This document shows positions 15,554 through 24,548 of a stretch of DNA of 64,000 nt, one piece after another. The translations under genes were made by a program, and so were the position numbers. The notes beneath the pieces are model-generated. The model worked only from the letters and a program-made list of their open reading frames with translations. It searched no databases and was not told where the DNA came from. This DNA comes from Fidelibacterota bacterium (GTDB lineage: Bacteria > Fidelibacterota > Fidelibacteria > Fidelibacterales > Fidelibacteraceae), in contig JAQVTR010000002.1 in NCBI GenBank assembly GCA_028699915.1, positions 22,977 to 86,976 on the forward strand. Direction: 5' to 3'. Position 1 is the first letter of the stretch, and every line of letters begins with the position of its first letter.

Positions 15554-18066
15554 AACGCATGATCTTTATTCCGCTTCTATTCCTGTTTTTTGCAGTTTCC
15601 TGCAAGCTGGGGGAAGAAGCCGCTCCGGATTCATGGATCCGCATAAATCAGCTGGGATATAAGCCGGGCAGCAGCAAAACTGTCGTATTTTGCACCTTGA
15701 ACGAAGACACGCGTCCGGAATTTTTCCGGGTGATCGATGCCGTCACGCATGCGCTGGTTCTCGAAAGTGACGCCATTGATTCCTGCGGTCCTTACGGCCC
15801 TTTTGCAGGAACCTACCGTTTTGATCTTAATGCTTTTAATACGCCCGGGAAATATTACATCCGTTCAGAAAATGTGGAATCTCCGGCTTTCCGCATTGCG
15901 GACAATGTTTACGACGGAACGGCAGATTTTCTTCTGCGCTACATGCGGCAGCAACGCTGCAATTTTAATCCCTATCTCAACGATTCCTGCCACACTAACG
16001 ACGGATTTATCGTATACGAACCGGGGAAAGAGGGCGAGCGTATCAATGTTACCGGGGGCTGGCACGATGCAACGGATTATCTTCAGTATACCGCGACATC
16101 CGCCAATGCCGTTTTTCAGATGCTTTTGGCATACCGGGAATATCCCGCTTCTTTCCGTGATGCCTACGATGCAGCCGGACTCCCTGGCGCCAACGGCATT
16201 CCGGATGTGATTGACGAAGCCAAATGGGGTATGGACTGGCTTTCCCGTATGAATCCCTCCCCGGACCGCTTTTTCAACCAGATCGCCGATGACCGCGATC
16301 ATTCCGGTTTTCGTCTTCCGACGGAAGATTCCGTCCGTTACCATCCCGAGTGGGAAGGCCGCCCGGTCTACTTTTGCACGGGAGAGATCCAGGGGCTGAT
16401 GAATCACAAGAACCGGACAAGCGGAGTTGCGTCCACCGCAGGAAAGTTTGCATCGGCGTTTGCTATCGGCGCCCAAGTTCTGCCGGAATTCTATCCGCGC
16501 TACGCCGAAGCCCTGGAATTGCGTGCACAACTGGCCTATGCCTACGGCAAACAGTATCCCGGAGCCTGCCAAACTGCGCCCTGCGTTGCACCGTATTTCT
16601 ACGAAGAGGATAACTGGGCGGATGATATGATGCTGGCAGCCGCAGAACTCTACCGGCTGAACGGAAAAAAATATTTCAGGACAGAAGTGATGAAATTCGC
16701 CGAAATGGAGCCGGTATCGCCCTGGATGGGTGCCGATACGGCCCGGCATTACCAATGGTATCCTTTCTTTAATGCGGGCCATTATGAAGCGGCTTCCGTT
16801 GAGACCTTTGAGGAACGTGAAAAGCTGATCGCCTTGTACGGAGAAGGACTGGAACGTATCCGTCTTCGCGGAGCCGGAAATGCTTTCCGCAACGGAATTC
16901 CCTTTATCTGGTGCTCCAATAATTTTGTCACGGCAGCACTATCCCAATCCCTGCTGTACCGAAAGCTAAGCAATGATGCGCGTTTCGATGAAATGGAAGC
17001 AGCTTTGCGCGACTGGCTTTTTGGATGCAATCCCTGGGGAAGCAGTATGATCGTGGGCTTGCCGGCTAACGGCGATACTCCGATAGACCCGCACAGTTCT
17101 CTGACCTATCTGTACGATATGAAGATCGACGGCGGATTGGTGGATGGTCCGGTTTACGGCTCGATCTTCAATAACCTGCAAGGTCTGCGTTTGCTGAATG
17201 AAGATGAATATGCGGATTTCCAGTCCGATCTGGTGGTCTATCACGATGATGCCGGCGACTATTCCACAAACGAGCCGACCATGGACGGTACCGCCTGCCT
17301 TGTTCTCTATCTGGCTTCGCTGGAAAGTCCGAAAAACAATGCCTTTGCTCTCAGCGATGCCTACGGTGCCGTCGTTCGCGGCAATCCGCAGGAAAAGCGC
17401 ATCGCCCTTCTCTTTTCGGCTCACGATAAGGCAGAAGGCGGCATGTTCATTGCCGACAGTCTGAAAGCACTGGATGTCCGGGCATCCTTCTTCTTTACCG
17501 GCGATTTTTACCGAAACCCCTTATTCAAATCCCTGATCAAACGCCTGATCGGCGACGGACATTACCTGGGCGCGCATTCGGATAAGCATCTGCCGTATAA
17601 TGAATGGGACAGTAAGCGCACGCTAAAGGTAAGCGAGGAAACCTTTAAAGAGGACCTCCGTGCAAATTATGCGGCCATGGAGAATTGGGACATTCATAAG
17701 GAATCCGCCCGCTACTTTCTGGCTCCCTATGAATGGTATGACAAAAATATCGCACTCTGGACCTATCATGAAGGTTTGAAACTGATAAACTTCACACCCG
17801 GAACTTTGACGCAAGCGGATTATACCACTCCCGGTATGGGCAGCAAATACTATGATAATGCCGCGATCTATCAATCCGTGATGTTCTTTGAAGACCGTAA
17901 CACCCTGAACGGCTTTATCATGCTAATCCATCCGGGAACCGAAACGGAACGCGACGAAAAATTTTACCATGAACTGCCCCGGCTGATCCGGGAGTTGAAG
18001 GCAAAGGGCTATTCCTTTGTCCGCATTGACTCAATGCTGGACCTGCCGCACGAAAAGCCGTTTTAA
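15550..18066 (+). CDS. Lipoprotein fusing a family 9 glycoside hydrolase to a polysaccharide-deacetylase-like domain
   Basis: 838 residues. Signal peptide with lipobox AVSC (Cys18), then an Ig-like CelD-N type domain (about 28-118, RINQLGYKPGSSK). The GH9 barrel (about 120-600) has GGWHDATDY near 169-177 (catalytic Asp region) and DAGDYSTNE near 568-575 (acid Glu). A NodB/CE4-like domain follows (about 610-838) with the zinc motif AHSDKH (675-680), FLAPYEW (723-729) and LIHPG (791-795). In the CE4 TFDDG motif the first Asp is replaced: SAHDK at 623-627. Some GH9 enzymes are exo-glucosaminidases, so coupling to N-deacetylation of amino-sugar polymers is plausible, as inference. The gene overlaps ogt by 4 bases. 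Confidence 0.88.
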   Translation: MKRMIFIPLLFLFFAVSCKLGEEAAPDSWIRINQLGYKPGSSKTVVFCTLNEDTRPEFFRVIDAVTHALVLESDAIDSCGPYGPFAGTYRFDLNAFNTPGKYYIRSENVESPAFRIADNVYDGTADFLLRYMRQQRCNFNPYLNDSCHTNDGFIVYEPGKEGERINVTGGWHDATDYLQYTATSANAVFQMLLAYREYPASFRDAYDAAGLPGANGIPDVIDEAKWGMDWLSRMNPSPDRFFNQIADDRDHSGFRLPTEDSVRYHPEWEGRPVYFCTGEIQGLMNHKNRTSGVASTAGKFASAFAIGAQVLPEFYPRYAEALELRAQLAYAYGKQYPGACQTAPCVAPYFYEEDNWADDMMLAAAELYRLNGKKYFRTEVMKFAEMEPVSPWMGADTARHYQWYPFFNAGHYEAASVETFEEREKLIALYGEGLERIRLRGAGNAFRNGIPFIWCSNNFVTAALSQSLLYRKLSNDARFDEMEAALRDWLFGCNPWGSSMIVGLPANGDTPIDPHSSLTYLYDMKIDGGLVDGPVYGSIFNNLQGLRLLNEDEYADFQSDLVVYHDDAGDYSTNEPTMDGTACLVLYLASLESPKNNAFALSDAYGAVVRGNPQEKRIALLFSAHDKAEGGMFIADSLKALDVRASFFFTGDFYRNPLFKSLIKRLIGDGHYLGAHSDKHLPYNEWDSKRTLKVSEETFKEDLRANYAAMENWDIHKESARYFLAPYEWYDKNIALWTYHEGLKLINFTPGTLTQADYTTPGMGSKYYDNAAIYQSVMFFEDRNTLNGFIMLIHPGTETERDEKFYHELPRLIRELKAKGYSFVRIDSMLDLPHEKPF

Positions 18067-18292
18067 TCGATAAAAACAAAGCGCCGCTTCCGGTATTAAA
18101 GGGAACGACGGAAACGCTGCTGCTTGAGCGACGTTTTTTCTGTCCTTTTCCCTTGCTCCAATTCGCAATGAAGAAGAATATTTCGAGGATCCCCAAGGTG
18201 CCGGGAGCCCGGATGCGCAGAATAAAATCCTTTTGAATCCGATCAAATAAAACGTAATTTTAAAGATAAATGAGAATTTAATATTGAAAAGT
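18067..18292. other. Intergenic region between the GH9 fusion and lipA
   Basis: About 226 bases with no credible gene. The first third holds a weak hairpin followed by a T-run (18115-18139). The last 60 bases before lipA are A/T-rich and probably contain its promoter, but I see no clear -35/-10 pair. Confidence 0.6.
18115..18139 (+). terminator. Weak intrinsic terminator candidate after the GH9 fusion gene
   Basis: CGCT and AGCG can pair around an 8-base loop, followed by ACG and six T. The stem is only four pairs, so the call is tentative. Position and T-run fit the end of the 13.3-18.1 kb operon. Confidence 0.35.
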
Positions 18293-19174
18293 ATGATGGA
18301 AACACGCAAACCAGAATGGCTGAAGATCAATCTGCCCGGCGGCACACAATGCCAAACCGTGAAATCGGTCCTGCAGCGTTACCATTTGTGTACGGTTTGT
18401 GATGAAGCTCACTGCCCCAACAAAGAAGAATGCTGGTCACGGAAAACCGCCACTTTCATGATTCTCGGCGATAGCTGTACCCGTAATTGCCGTTTTTGTG
18501 CGGTACACAGTGGAATAACGCTTCCGCCGGATCCGAAAGAACCTGCCGGAATTGCAGAAGCCATCGCCCTCCTGGATCTGGATTACGCCGTGATAACTTG
18601 TGTTACCCGGGACGATCTTCCCGACGGCGGTGCGGCGCACTGGGCGGCATGCATCCGGGAAGTCCGTAAGCGCAATCCCGCTTGCCGCATTGAGATACTG
18701 ATTTCTGATCTGCAGGGAAATTTAAAGGATCTTGACACGATCCTGGACGCTGCTCCGGATGTGATCGGGCACAACCTGGAAACCGTGCCCCGTCTCTACC
18801 CACAGGTACGCCCGCAGGCGGATTACCTGCGCTCCCTGGAAATACTCCGGCATGCGTCAGAACAGGGTTTTATAAGCAAAACCGGTATTATGCTGGGACT
18901 GGGCGAAAACGCTCCGGAAGTGGAGGCGCTGATCCGGGACAGTATTGAACAGTGCGTATCCGTATTTACTATCGGCCAATATTTGCAGCCTTCTCGAAAA
19001 CATTTGCCCATCCGCGAATATGTCAGCCCGGAAACCTTTGCCCTTTACCGGGAATATGCAATGCAGGCAGGTATGCGCTATGTGCTGTCAGGACCCCTGG
19101 TACGCTCTTCCTATCAAGCGAAAGATGCCTTTCAGTATTTACATGCCGGGAACGGCAAAGGCAATAAAAAATAA
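18293..19174 (+). CDS. lipA: Lipoyl synthase LipA
   Basis: Radical SAM enzyme that inserts two sulphurs into octanoyl-protein. With the ATG at 18293 (293 residues) the auxiliary cluster motif CX4CX5C is Cys36, Cys41, Cys47. The radical SAM CX3CX2C is Cys62, Cys66, Cys69. The C-terminal RSSY serine motif lies near residues 273-276. An in-frame TTG at 18284 and an ATG at 18296 are alternatives, and no strong ribosome site decides. lipB and the 2-oxoacid dehydrogenases are not in the window. rpe follows after 11 bases. Confidence 0.95.
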   Translation: MMETRKPEWLKINLPGGTQCQTVKSVLQRYHLCTVCDEAHCPNKEECWSRKTATFMILGDSCTRNCRFCAVHSGITLPPDPKEPAGIAEAIALLDLDYAVITCVTRDDLPDGGAAHWAACIREVRKRNPACRIEILISDLQGNLKDLDTILDAAPDVIGHNLETVPRLYPQVRPQADYLRSLEILRHASEQGFISKTGIMLGLGENAPEVEALIRDSIEQCVSVFTIGQYLQPSRKHLPIREYVSPETFALYREYAMQAGMRYVLSGPLVRSSYQAKDAFQYLHAGNGKGNKK

Positions 19175-19185
19175 AAGGGAAAACA

Positions 19186-19857
19186 ATGAAATACCTTTTG
19201 GCTCCATCCCTCCTTTCAGCGAACTTCATGCAGCTCGGTGAAGAAGTCCGCATGCTGGAAAAAGCCTCGGCCGATCTGCTGCACTGCGATGTCATGGACG
19301 GGCATTTTGTGCCGAACCTGACATTCGGCCCTCCGATCATCCGGCAATTGAAAGATCATTCCGCACTGCCCCTGGACGTACATCTGATGATCAGCAACCC
19401 CGAAGCGATGCTGGACCCGTACCTGGATGCCGGAGCGGACTGGCTTTCTTTTCAGTATGAAGCCGCCGTTCACCATCAGCGAGCATTGAACCATATCCGC
19501 AAAAAGGGCGCAAAAGCGGGGATCGTGCTCAATCCGGGCACAAATGTGGATCTCATTCGCGATCTGCTGCCGGATTGCGATTACGTTCTGCTTATGTCCG
19601 TCAATCCGGGATTCGGCGGCCAGCACTACATTCCGCAAGTCGACCGCAAGATCCGCCGGCTGACGGAAATACGGACAGAAATGGGATTGAACGGACTTAA
19701 TATTGAGGTCGACGGCGGGGTCGGACTGCAGAATCTCAGCCGGCTTCGGGCAATGGGTGTCAATATCTTCGTTGCCGGTTCTGCGATCTTCAACAGCCCC
19801 GACCCAAAAAAAACGATCGGACAAATGCAGCAAATCATCAAGAATAAAGAGGAATGA
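19186..19857 (+). CDS. rpe: Ribulose-phosphate 3-epimerase
   Basis: Interconverts ribulose-5-phosphate and xylulose-5-phosphate in the pentose phosphate pathway. The 223 residues show the TIM-barrel signatures: APSLLSANF, LHCDVMDGHFVPNLTFGP, DVHLMI (metal His/Asp), MSVNPGFGGQ, and the phosphate-binding EVDGGV and FVAGSAIF. AAAGGGA lies seven bases before the ATG. It overlaps the amidohydrolase gene by 4 bases. Confidence 0.97.
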   Translation: MKYLLAPSLLSANFMQLGEEVRMLEKASADLLHCDVMDGHFVPNLTFGPPIIRQLKDHSALPLDVHLMISNPEAMLDPYLDAGADWLSFQYEAAVHHQRALNHIRKKGAKAGIVLNPGTNVDLIRDLLPDCDYVLLMSVNPGFGGQHYIPQVDRKIRRLTEIRTEMGLNGLNIEVDGGVGLQNLSRLRAMGVNIFVAGSAIFNSPDPKKTIGQMQQIIKNKEE

Positions 19858-21089
19858 CCATGCCTAAAACACTCAGCATACATGCCGATCTTCTTTATGA
19901 CGGCAATCGGCGCCTGGAAAACAAGACGCTGATCATCGAAAAAAACATGATTGTGGATATTCACGATCAAAAAGGGAAAGCCGATTACAGCGGTATTGTG
20001 ACTCCGGCTTTTATTGACGGACACAGCCACATCGGGATGCACCGGGAGGGCGAACCGTCGGAAGAGGGAGAGACCAACGACGTGGTAGCGCAGCTACTCA
20101 TTTCCAACGACCCGCTGAACAGTATCTATTTTGATGACCGCGCTTTCAGCGAGGCGGTTGATTTCGGTCAACTCTACTCCTGCGTCGTCCCCGGAAGCGG
20201 GAATCTGATCGGCGGGAAAGCCAAGGTAATCCGGAATTTTTCTCCTAACCGCAGAGATGCGCTCGTCAAGGATTACGGCTATAAAATGGCGCTGGGCTAT
20301 AATCCGCGTTCGACAACCGACTGGAAGGGAGAGCGTCCCAATACGCGCATGGGCGTCTACGGCCTTCTGGAACGGAAATTCGACGAGATCCTGCTAAAAA
20401 AGGAAAAAGCGGAATTCCGACGTGAAAAAGCAATACGCGAAGCGGATAAGCAGCTCAAAGAAGCAAAGATCTCAGCTCAGGAAAAAACCGAACTGCTGAA
20501 AGATGCGGAACGTGAATATCAACTGAGTTTCAGCACCGAAGAAAAAGATTACCTGGAATTGCTAAGCGGAAATAAAACCGCTAAAGTCCATGTCCACAAG
20601 GAAGACGATGTTCTGTACCTGATCTACCTGAAAGAAAAATACGGACTCCGGATTAGCGCTGAACATCTGGGCGATGTCTGGCACAAGGATATTTTTAAAG
20701 AGCTTGTGAAACACGGTATTCCCATCATGTACGGTCCCCTGGCCTCTCTTGGATACAAGGTTGAGCTGAAACACGGCTTTTATCAGAACGCCCGGCTCCT
20801 GATGGAGACCACGACTGATTTTGGGCTGATGTCCGATCACCCCGTTATTCTGACAACCAGCCTGCGTGATACGCTGAAATATTTTTTGATCTTCGGCATG
20901 TCCGAACTTGATGCACTGGCCCTGATCACACGGAACAATGCCCGCATACTTGGCATTGCTGAACATCTGGGCACGCTTGAACCCGGAAAATGGGCGAGTT
21001 TGCTTGTCTGGGACCGGGATCCCCTGCATCTGGCCGCTTTCCCCCGACTGGTGATCGGCGAAGGTGAAATACTGCGAAAACGGAAATGA
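19854..21089 (+). CDS. Amidohydrolase (imidazolonepropionase-like, COG1228 type)
   Basis: 411 residues. Metal-site motifs of the amidohydrolase superfamily: DGHSHIG (HxH, about 54-60), KVHVHKEDD with a following AEHLGD (His ligands), and SDHPVILTT (Asp, near 323). An about 60-residue charged helical insertion (about 180-240, rich in Lys/Glu) interrupts the barrel. Relatives have a shorter insertion at that place. C-terminal DADL-type beta segment WASLLVWDRDPL is normal. A deacetylase or cyclic-amide hydrolase role is possible; the substrate is not predictable. It overlaps rpe and the next gene by 4 bases each. Confidence 0.88.
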   Translation: MTMPKTLSIHADLLYDGNRRLENKTLIIEKNMIVDIHDQKGKADYSGIVTPAFIDGHSHIGMHREGEPSEEGETNDVVAQLLISNDPLNSIYFDDRAFSEAVDFGQLYSCVVPGSGNLIGGKAKVIRNFSPNRRDALVKDYGYKMALGYNPRSTTDWKGERPNTRMGVYGLLERKFDEILLKKEKAEFRREKAIREADKQLKEAKISAQEKTELLKDAEREYQLSFSTEEKDYLELLSGNKTAKVHVHKEDDVLYLIYLKEKYGLRISAEHLGDVWHKDIFKELVKHGIPIMYGPLASLGYKVELKHGFYQNARLLMETTTDFGLMSDHPVILTTSLRDTLKYFLIFGMSELDALALITRNNARILGIAEHLGTLEPGKWASLLVWDRDPLHLAAFPRLVIGEGEILRKRK

Positions 21090-22159
21090 TCATGCAAAAA
21101 GGCAACAAAAAAATACAGGACTGGTTTGAAAAGGAACTCCGGATCAATCCCCTGCCGGTGCTGGAACACGGGTATCATCCGCCGGTACGTTATGAGATTC
21201 TAAAAAGCTTCTACCAGTTGGAGCACGACGATCCGCGCCTTTTGCAGGCGGAACAGGATGTGCGCCAGGCAACACGTCGCGTGACCTTGCTGCTGACCCT
21301 GGAACGCATCATTTTTCACATCGATAAATTTGAAGAAGAACGTGAAGAGGAAAAACTGGTCAAACTGGCTTCCATTGTCCGTGAACTGCGTTTCTACCAT
21401 TGCAGCCGGAACATGACCGCGATCCGAAAAGCCCTGGCTCTGCTGGTACGTTATCAGCGGGAAGACGGTTCCTTTCCGGTTTCATTAGCGGCAAATGTGT
21501 TTATTATCGAAGCAATCCTGAGCTACGGGATTGTAAACAATCCTTATATGGAAAAGGCCCTGCGCTGGCTCCTGACCTTGCAGAATTCGGATAAAGGCTG
21601 GGGCAATACCGAGGAAGGACAATCGGATATCTGGTTGACATGCAGCATCTTGCATGCATTCAGCTATAACGTGAAATATACCCGGAACACCAAGATCCGT
21701 AAAGGCGCGGACTTTATTCTTTCTCATCTGTATGAAAGCAACAAAGGCGGAGTGATCGAGAGCAAGGAAGCCTGGGAGGTCCTTGCCGATTCCTATTTTC
21801 TCAAGGAATCTTTTACCGGCGGTATCCTTGCGGTTCTGGAAATGCTGGCAAGACTCAATTTCAACAGCGCCGATCCCCGTATCCGGGAAATGCTGAACTG
21901 GTTGAAAGACCGTCAGCTGCGAAGCGGACTGTGGCCTTCGCAGACCTACGACCTGATGAACCGCAAAGCGGACGAACGCGTCAGCCTGCGTGTTGTTCGC
22001 GTTTTCAAACTGTTCTTAATTATGCCCAAACAGGGTTCCGCTACCATAAAAACCTTCCGCATTCGCCAGGAAGGTCGGACATCGGCAAAAAAACCGGCCT
22101 TTATCACCGATCCCCTGAATCACCCCAAACCCGAAGAAACCGAGAGGAATTATGAATAA
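21086..22159 (+). CDS. Alpha/alpha-toroid protein (terpenoid cyclase/prenyltransferase-like fold), function unknown
   Basis: 357 residues, mostly helical, with repeats reminiscent of squalene-cyclase QW motifs: YQREDGSFPV, LQNSDKGWGN and DRQLRSGLWPS. These place it in the alpha-toroid superfamily. The catalytic DxDD of cyclases is absent, so a binding or scaffold role is at least as likely as catalysis. It overlaps the amidohydrolase by 4 bases and lon by 8. That arrangement implies coupled expression with both. Confidence 0.7.
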   Translation: MIMQKGNKKIQDWFEKELRINPLPVLEHGYHPPVRYEILKSFYQLEHDDPRLLQAEQDVRQATRRVTLLLTLERIIFHIDKFEEEREEEKLVKLASIVRELRFYHCSRNMTAIRKALALLVRYQREDGSFPVSLAANVFIIEAILSYGIVNNPYMEKALRWLLTLQNSDKGWGNTEEGQSDIWLTCSILHAFSYNVKYTRNTKIRKGADFILSHLYESNKGGVIESKEAWEVLADSYFLKESFTGGILAVLEMLARLNFNSADPRIREMLNWLKDRQLRSGLWPSQTYDLMNRKADERVSLRVVRVFKLFLIMPKQGSATIKTFRIRQEGRTSAKKPAFITDPLNHPKPEETERNYE

Positions 22160-24533
22160 GTTCGAAGCTGTCGATATGGACAAAAAAACGCTGAATGAAT
22201 TCAATGAGCCCCGTGAAGTGCCGCTGATGCCGCTGCGCAATACGGTCCTTTTCCCAAAACAAATGATCCCTTTGTACATCGGGCGCATTCATTCCCTGCG
22301 TCTGATGAACGATATTCTGAAAGAAGACAAACTCTTTGTGGTCGTTACGCAAAAAGATATCAATGTTGAAAATCCGGGCGAGGAAGATCTCTATAAATAC
22401 GGCACGCTGACCAAGGTCATTAAGATCATTCAGATGCCGGACACCAGCCGTTCGGTCATGGTCCAGGGCATTGCGCGGGTCAGGATCCACAGCATTACCC
22501 GTCAGGAACCCTATTATCACGCCATCGTCGAGCGCGTTCAGGAGATCTACGAAGACAACATCGAATCTCTGGCAATCCGTGAAAAGCTCAAAGAATACTT
22601 CACCGAACTGGTAGCTTTGTCCGATTACCTTTCCCGGGATAACATCCGGATCATGATGAATACCGAAGATAACGGCAATCTTGCCGATGTCGTCATTTCC
22701 ATGCTGAACATTCCCCTTGAGGAAAAACAGTATATTCTGGAACAGGCAGATATCAATAAACGCCTGAATGAGATATCGGTCATCCTGCACCGCGAAATCC
22801 AGAAAGCCAAGATCGGTGAAAAGATCATGAGCGATGTTAAGGATTCCATTAATAAGAACCAGCGTGAATATTATCTGCGCGAACAGATGAAAGCCATCCG
22901 CAAGGAACTGGGCGAAGAAGAGGACGAACGCATTGCGGATCTGAAAAAGAAACTGGACGAAGCGGGTCTTCCCGATGATGCCCGCGAAGCTGCGGACCGC
23001 GAAATGGAACGTCTTGCCCGTACATCAAAACAATCGCCGGAGTATAATGTCAGTCTGAATTATATTGAACTCCTGGCTGAACTCCCCTGGTCTCATTCTA
23101 CCGATGACGAGATTGTACTGGAGAGCGCCGCCCGGATCCTGGATGAGGATCATTACGGCCTGGACAAGGTTAAAAAACGGATCCTCGAGTACCTGGCCGT
23201 CCGCAAACTGAAACTGGAAAAGGATGCGCAGTCGGCGGTCAAAGGCCCCATTCTCTGTTTTGTCGGACCTCCGGGAACCGGCAAGACCTCCGTTGCAAAA
23301 TCCATTGCCCGTGCCATGGGCCGCCGGGTACACCGCATGTCCCTGGGCGGCGTGCGGGACGAGGCCGAGATCCGGGGGCATCGCCGCACCTATATCGGCG
23401 CCATGCCGGGACGCATCATTCAAGGCATTAAAAGGGCCGGCTCCAACAATCCGATTTTTATTTTGGACGAGATCGATAAACTGGGTGCGGATTACAAGGG
23501 CGACCCCTCCTCCGCCCTCTTGGAGGTACTGGATCCGGAACAAAACTACAGTTTTTCGGATCATTACCTGGAAACATCTTTTGACCTGAGCAAAGTGATG
23601 TTCATTGCAACGGCAAACTGGCCGGAGACCATTCCCCAGCCCTTGCGCGATCGAATGGAACTTATCGAGTTTTCGGGCTATACAATGCCGGAAAAAATGC
23701 ATATCGCACGTAAATTTCTGATTCCTAAGCAGCTTGTGGAACACGGGCTCAGTGAAAAGGATATTCTGTTTGCCGAAGACGGGGTCTACATGCTTATTCA
23801 GAATTACACTCGCGAGGCCGGCGTCCGTCAGCTGGAACGCGAGATTGCCAATATTTGCCGGAAAGTGGCAAAGGAAAAGGTTGAAAACGGCCGTTTCCGT
23901 AAGCGCAGCATTAGCGAAAAGATTGTCGAGAACTATCTTGGAAAACAGAAATTCTTCAGTGACCGTTCCGAACGCATGAAACGCGCCGGTATTGCCATCG
24001 GCCTTGCTTGGACCCAGGTAGGCGGTGATATTCTCTTTATCGAAGCCACTAAAATGCCCGGTGAAGGGAAATTACAGCTAACGGGTCAGCTGGGCGATGT
24101 AATGAAGGAATCCGCACAGGCGGTGTTGAGCTATATCCGCGCCAACGCCACTGAACTGGGCATTCAGGAACGCTTTGACAAAGCGTACGACATCCACATT
24201 CATATTCCTGCGGGTGCCGTTCCCAAGGATGGTCCGTCCGCGGGCGTTACCCTGCTTTCCGCTGTCGTCAGCGTGCTGACCGGCCGCAAAGTGAAGGATG
24301 ATCTTGCCATGACCGGTGAAATCACCTTGCGTGGCTCGGTCCTGCCGGTCGGCGGTATCAAGGAAAAGGTGATTGCGGCCCATCGTGCGGGTCTGCACAC
24401 TATTATTCTTCCCGACCGCAACCAAAAGGATATTGACGACATTCCCGCTGAGATCCGGAATGACCTGAAGTTCAATTTTGTGAAAGATATGAGCGAGGTG
24501 CTGAATATCGCCCTTGAAGAACCGATAAAATGA
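22152..24533 (+). CDS. lon: ATP-dependent protease Lon
   Basis: 793 residues. N-terminal LON substrate domain (PLMPLRNTVLFPKQMIPLYIGR), coiled-coil linker (NQREYYLREQMKAIRKELGE), AAA+ domain with Walker A GPPGTGKTS and Walker B FILDEIDK, then the protease domain with Ser696 in KDGPSAG and Lys739 in GGIKEK, the catalytic pair with the family's spacing. GAGAGGAAT four bases before the ATG supports this start. It degrades misfolded and regulatory proteins in the cytoplasm. No HAIR- or CIRCE-like element lies directly upstream. Confidence 0.98.
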   Translation: MNKFEAVDMDKKTLNEFNEPREVPLMPLRNTVLFPKQMIPLYIGRIHSLRLMNDILKEDKLFVVVTQKDINVENPGEEDLYKYGTLTKVIKIIQMPDTSRSVMVQGIARVRIHSITRQEPYYHAIVERVQEIYEDNIESLAIREKLKEYFTELVALSDYLSRDNIRIMMNTEDNGNLADVVISMLNIPLEEKQYILEQADINKRLNEISVILHREIQKAKIGEKIMSDVKDSINKNQREYYLREQMKAIRKELGEEEDERIADLKKKLDEAGLPDDAREAADREMERLARTSKQSPEYNVSLNYIELLAELPWSHSTDDEIVLESAARILDEDHYGLDKVKKRILEYLAVRKLKLEKDAQSAVKGPILCFVGPPGTGKTSVAKSIARAMGRRVHRMSLGGVRDEAEIRGHRRTYIGAMPGRIIQGIKRAGSNNPIFILDEIDKLGADYKGDPSSALLEVLDPEQNYSFSDHYLETSFDLSKVMFIATANWPETIPQPLRDRMELIEFSGYTMPEKMHIARKFLIPKQLVEHGLSEKDILFAEDGVYMLIQNYTREAGVRQLEREIANICRKVAKEKVENGRFRKRSISEKIVENYLGKQKFFSDRSERMKRAGIAIGLAWTQVGGDILFIEATKMPGEGKLQLTGQLGDVMKESAQAVLSYIRANATELGIQERFDKAYDIHIHIPAGAVPKDGPSAGVTLLSAVVSVLTGRKVKDDLAMTGEITLRGSVLPVGGIKEKVIAAHRAGLHTIILPDRNQKDIDDIPAEIRNDLKFNFVKDMSEVLNIALEEPIK

Positions 24534-24548
24534 TCCTGAATTACAACG

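Noticed and set aside
18031..18345. Small minus-strand gene before lipA
   Set aside because: It overlaps both flanking genes, has no ribosome site and no coding-like composition.
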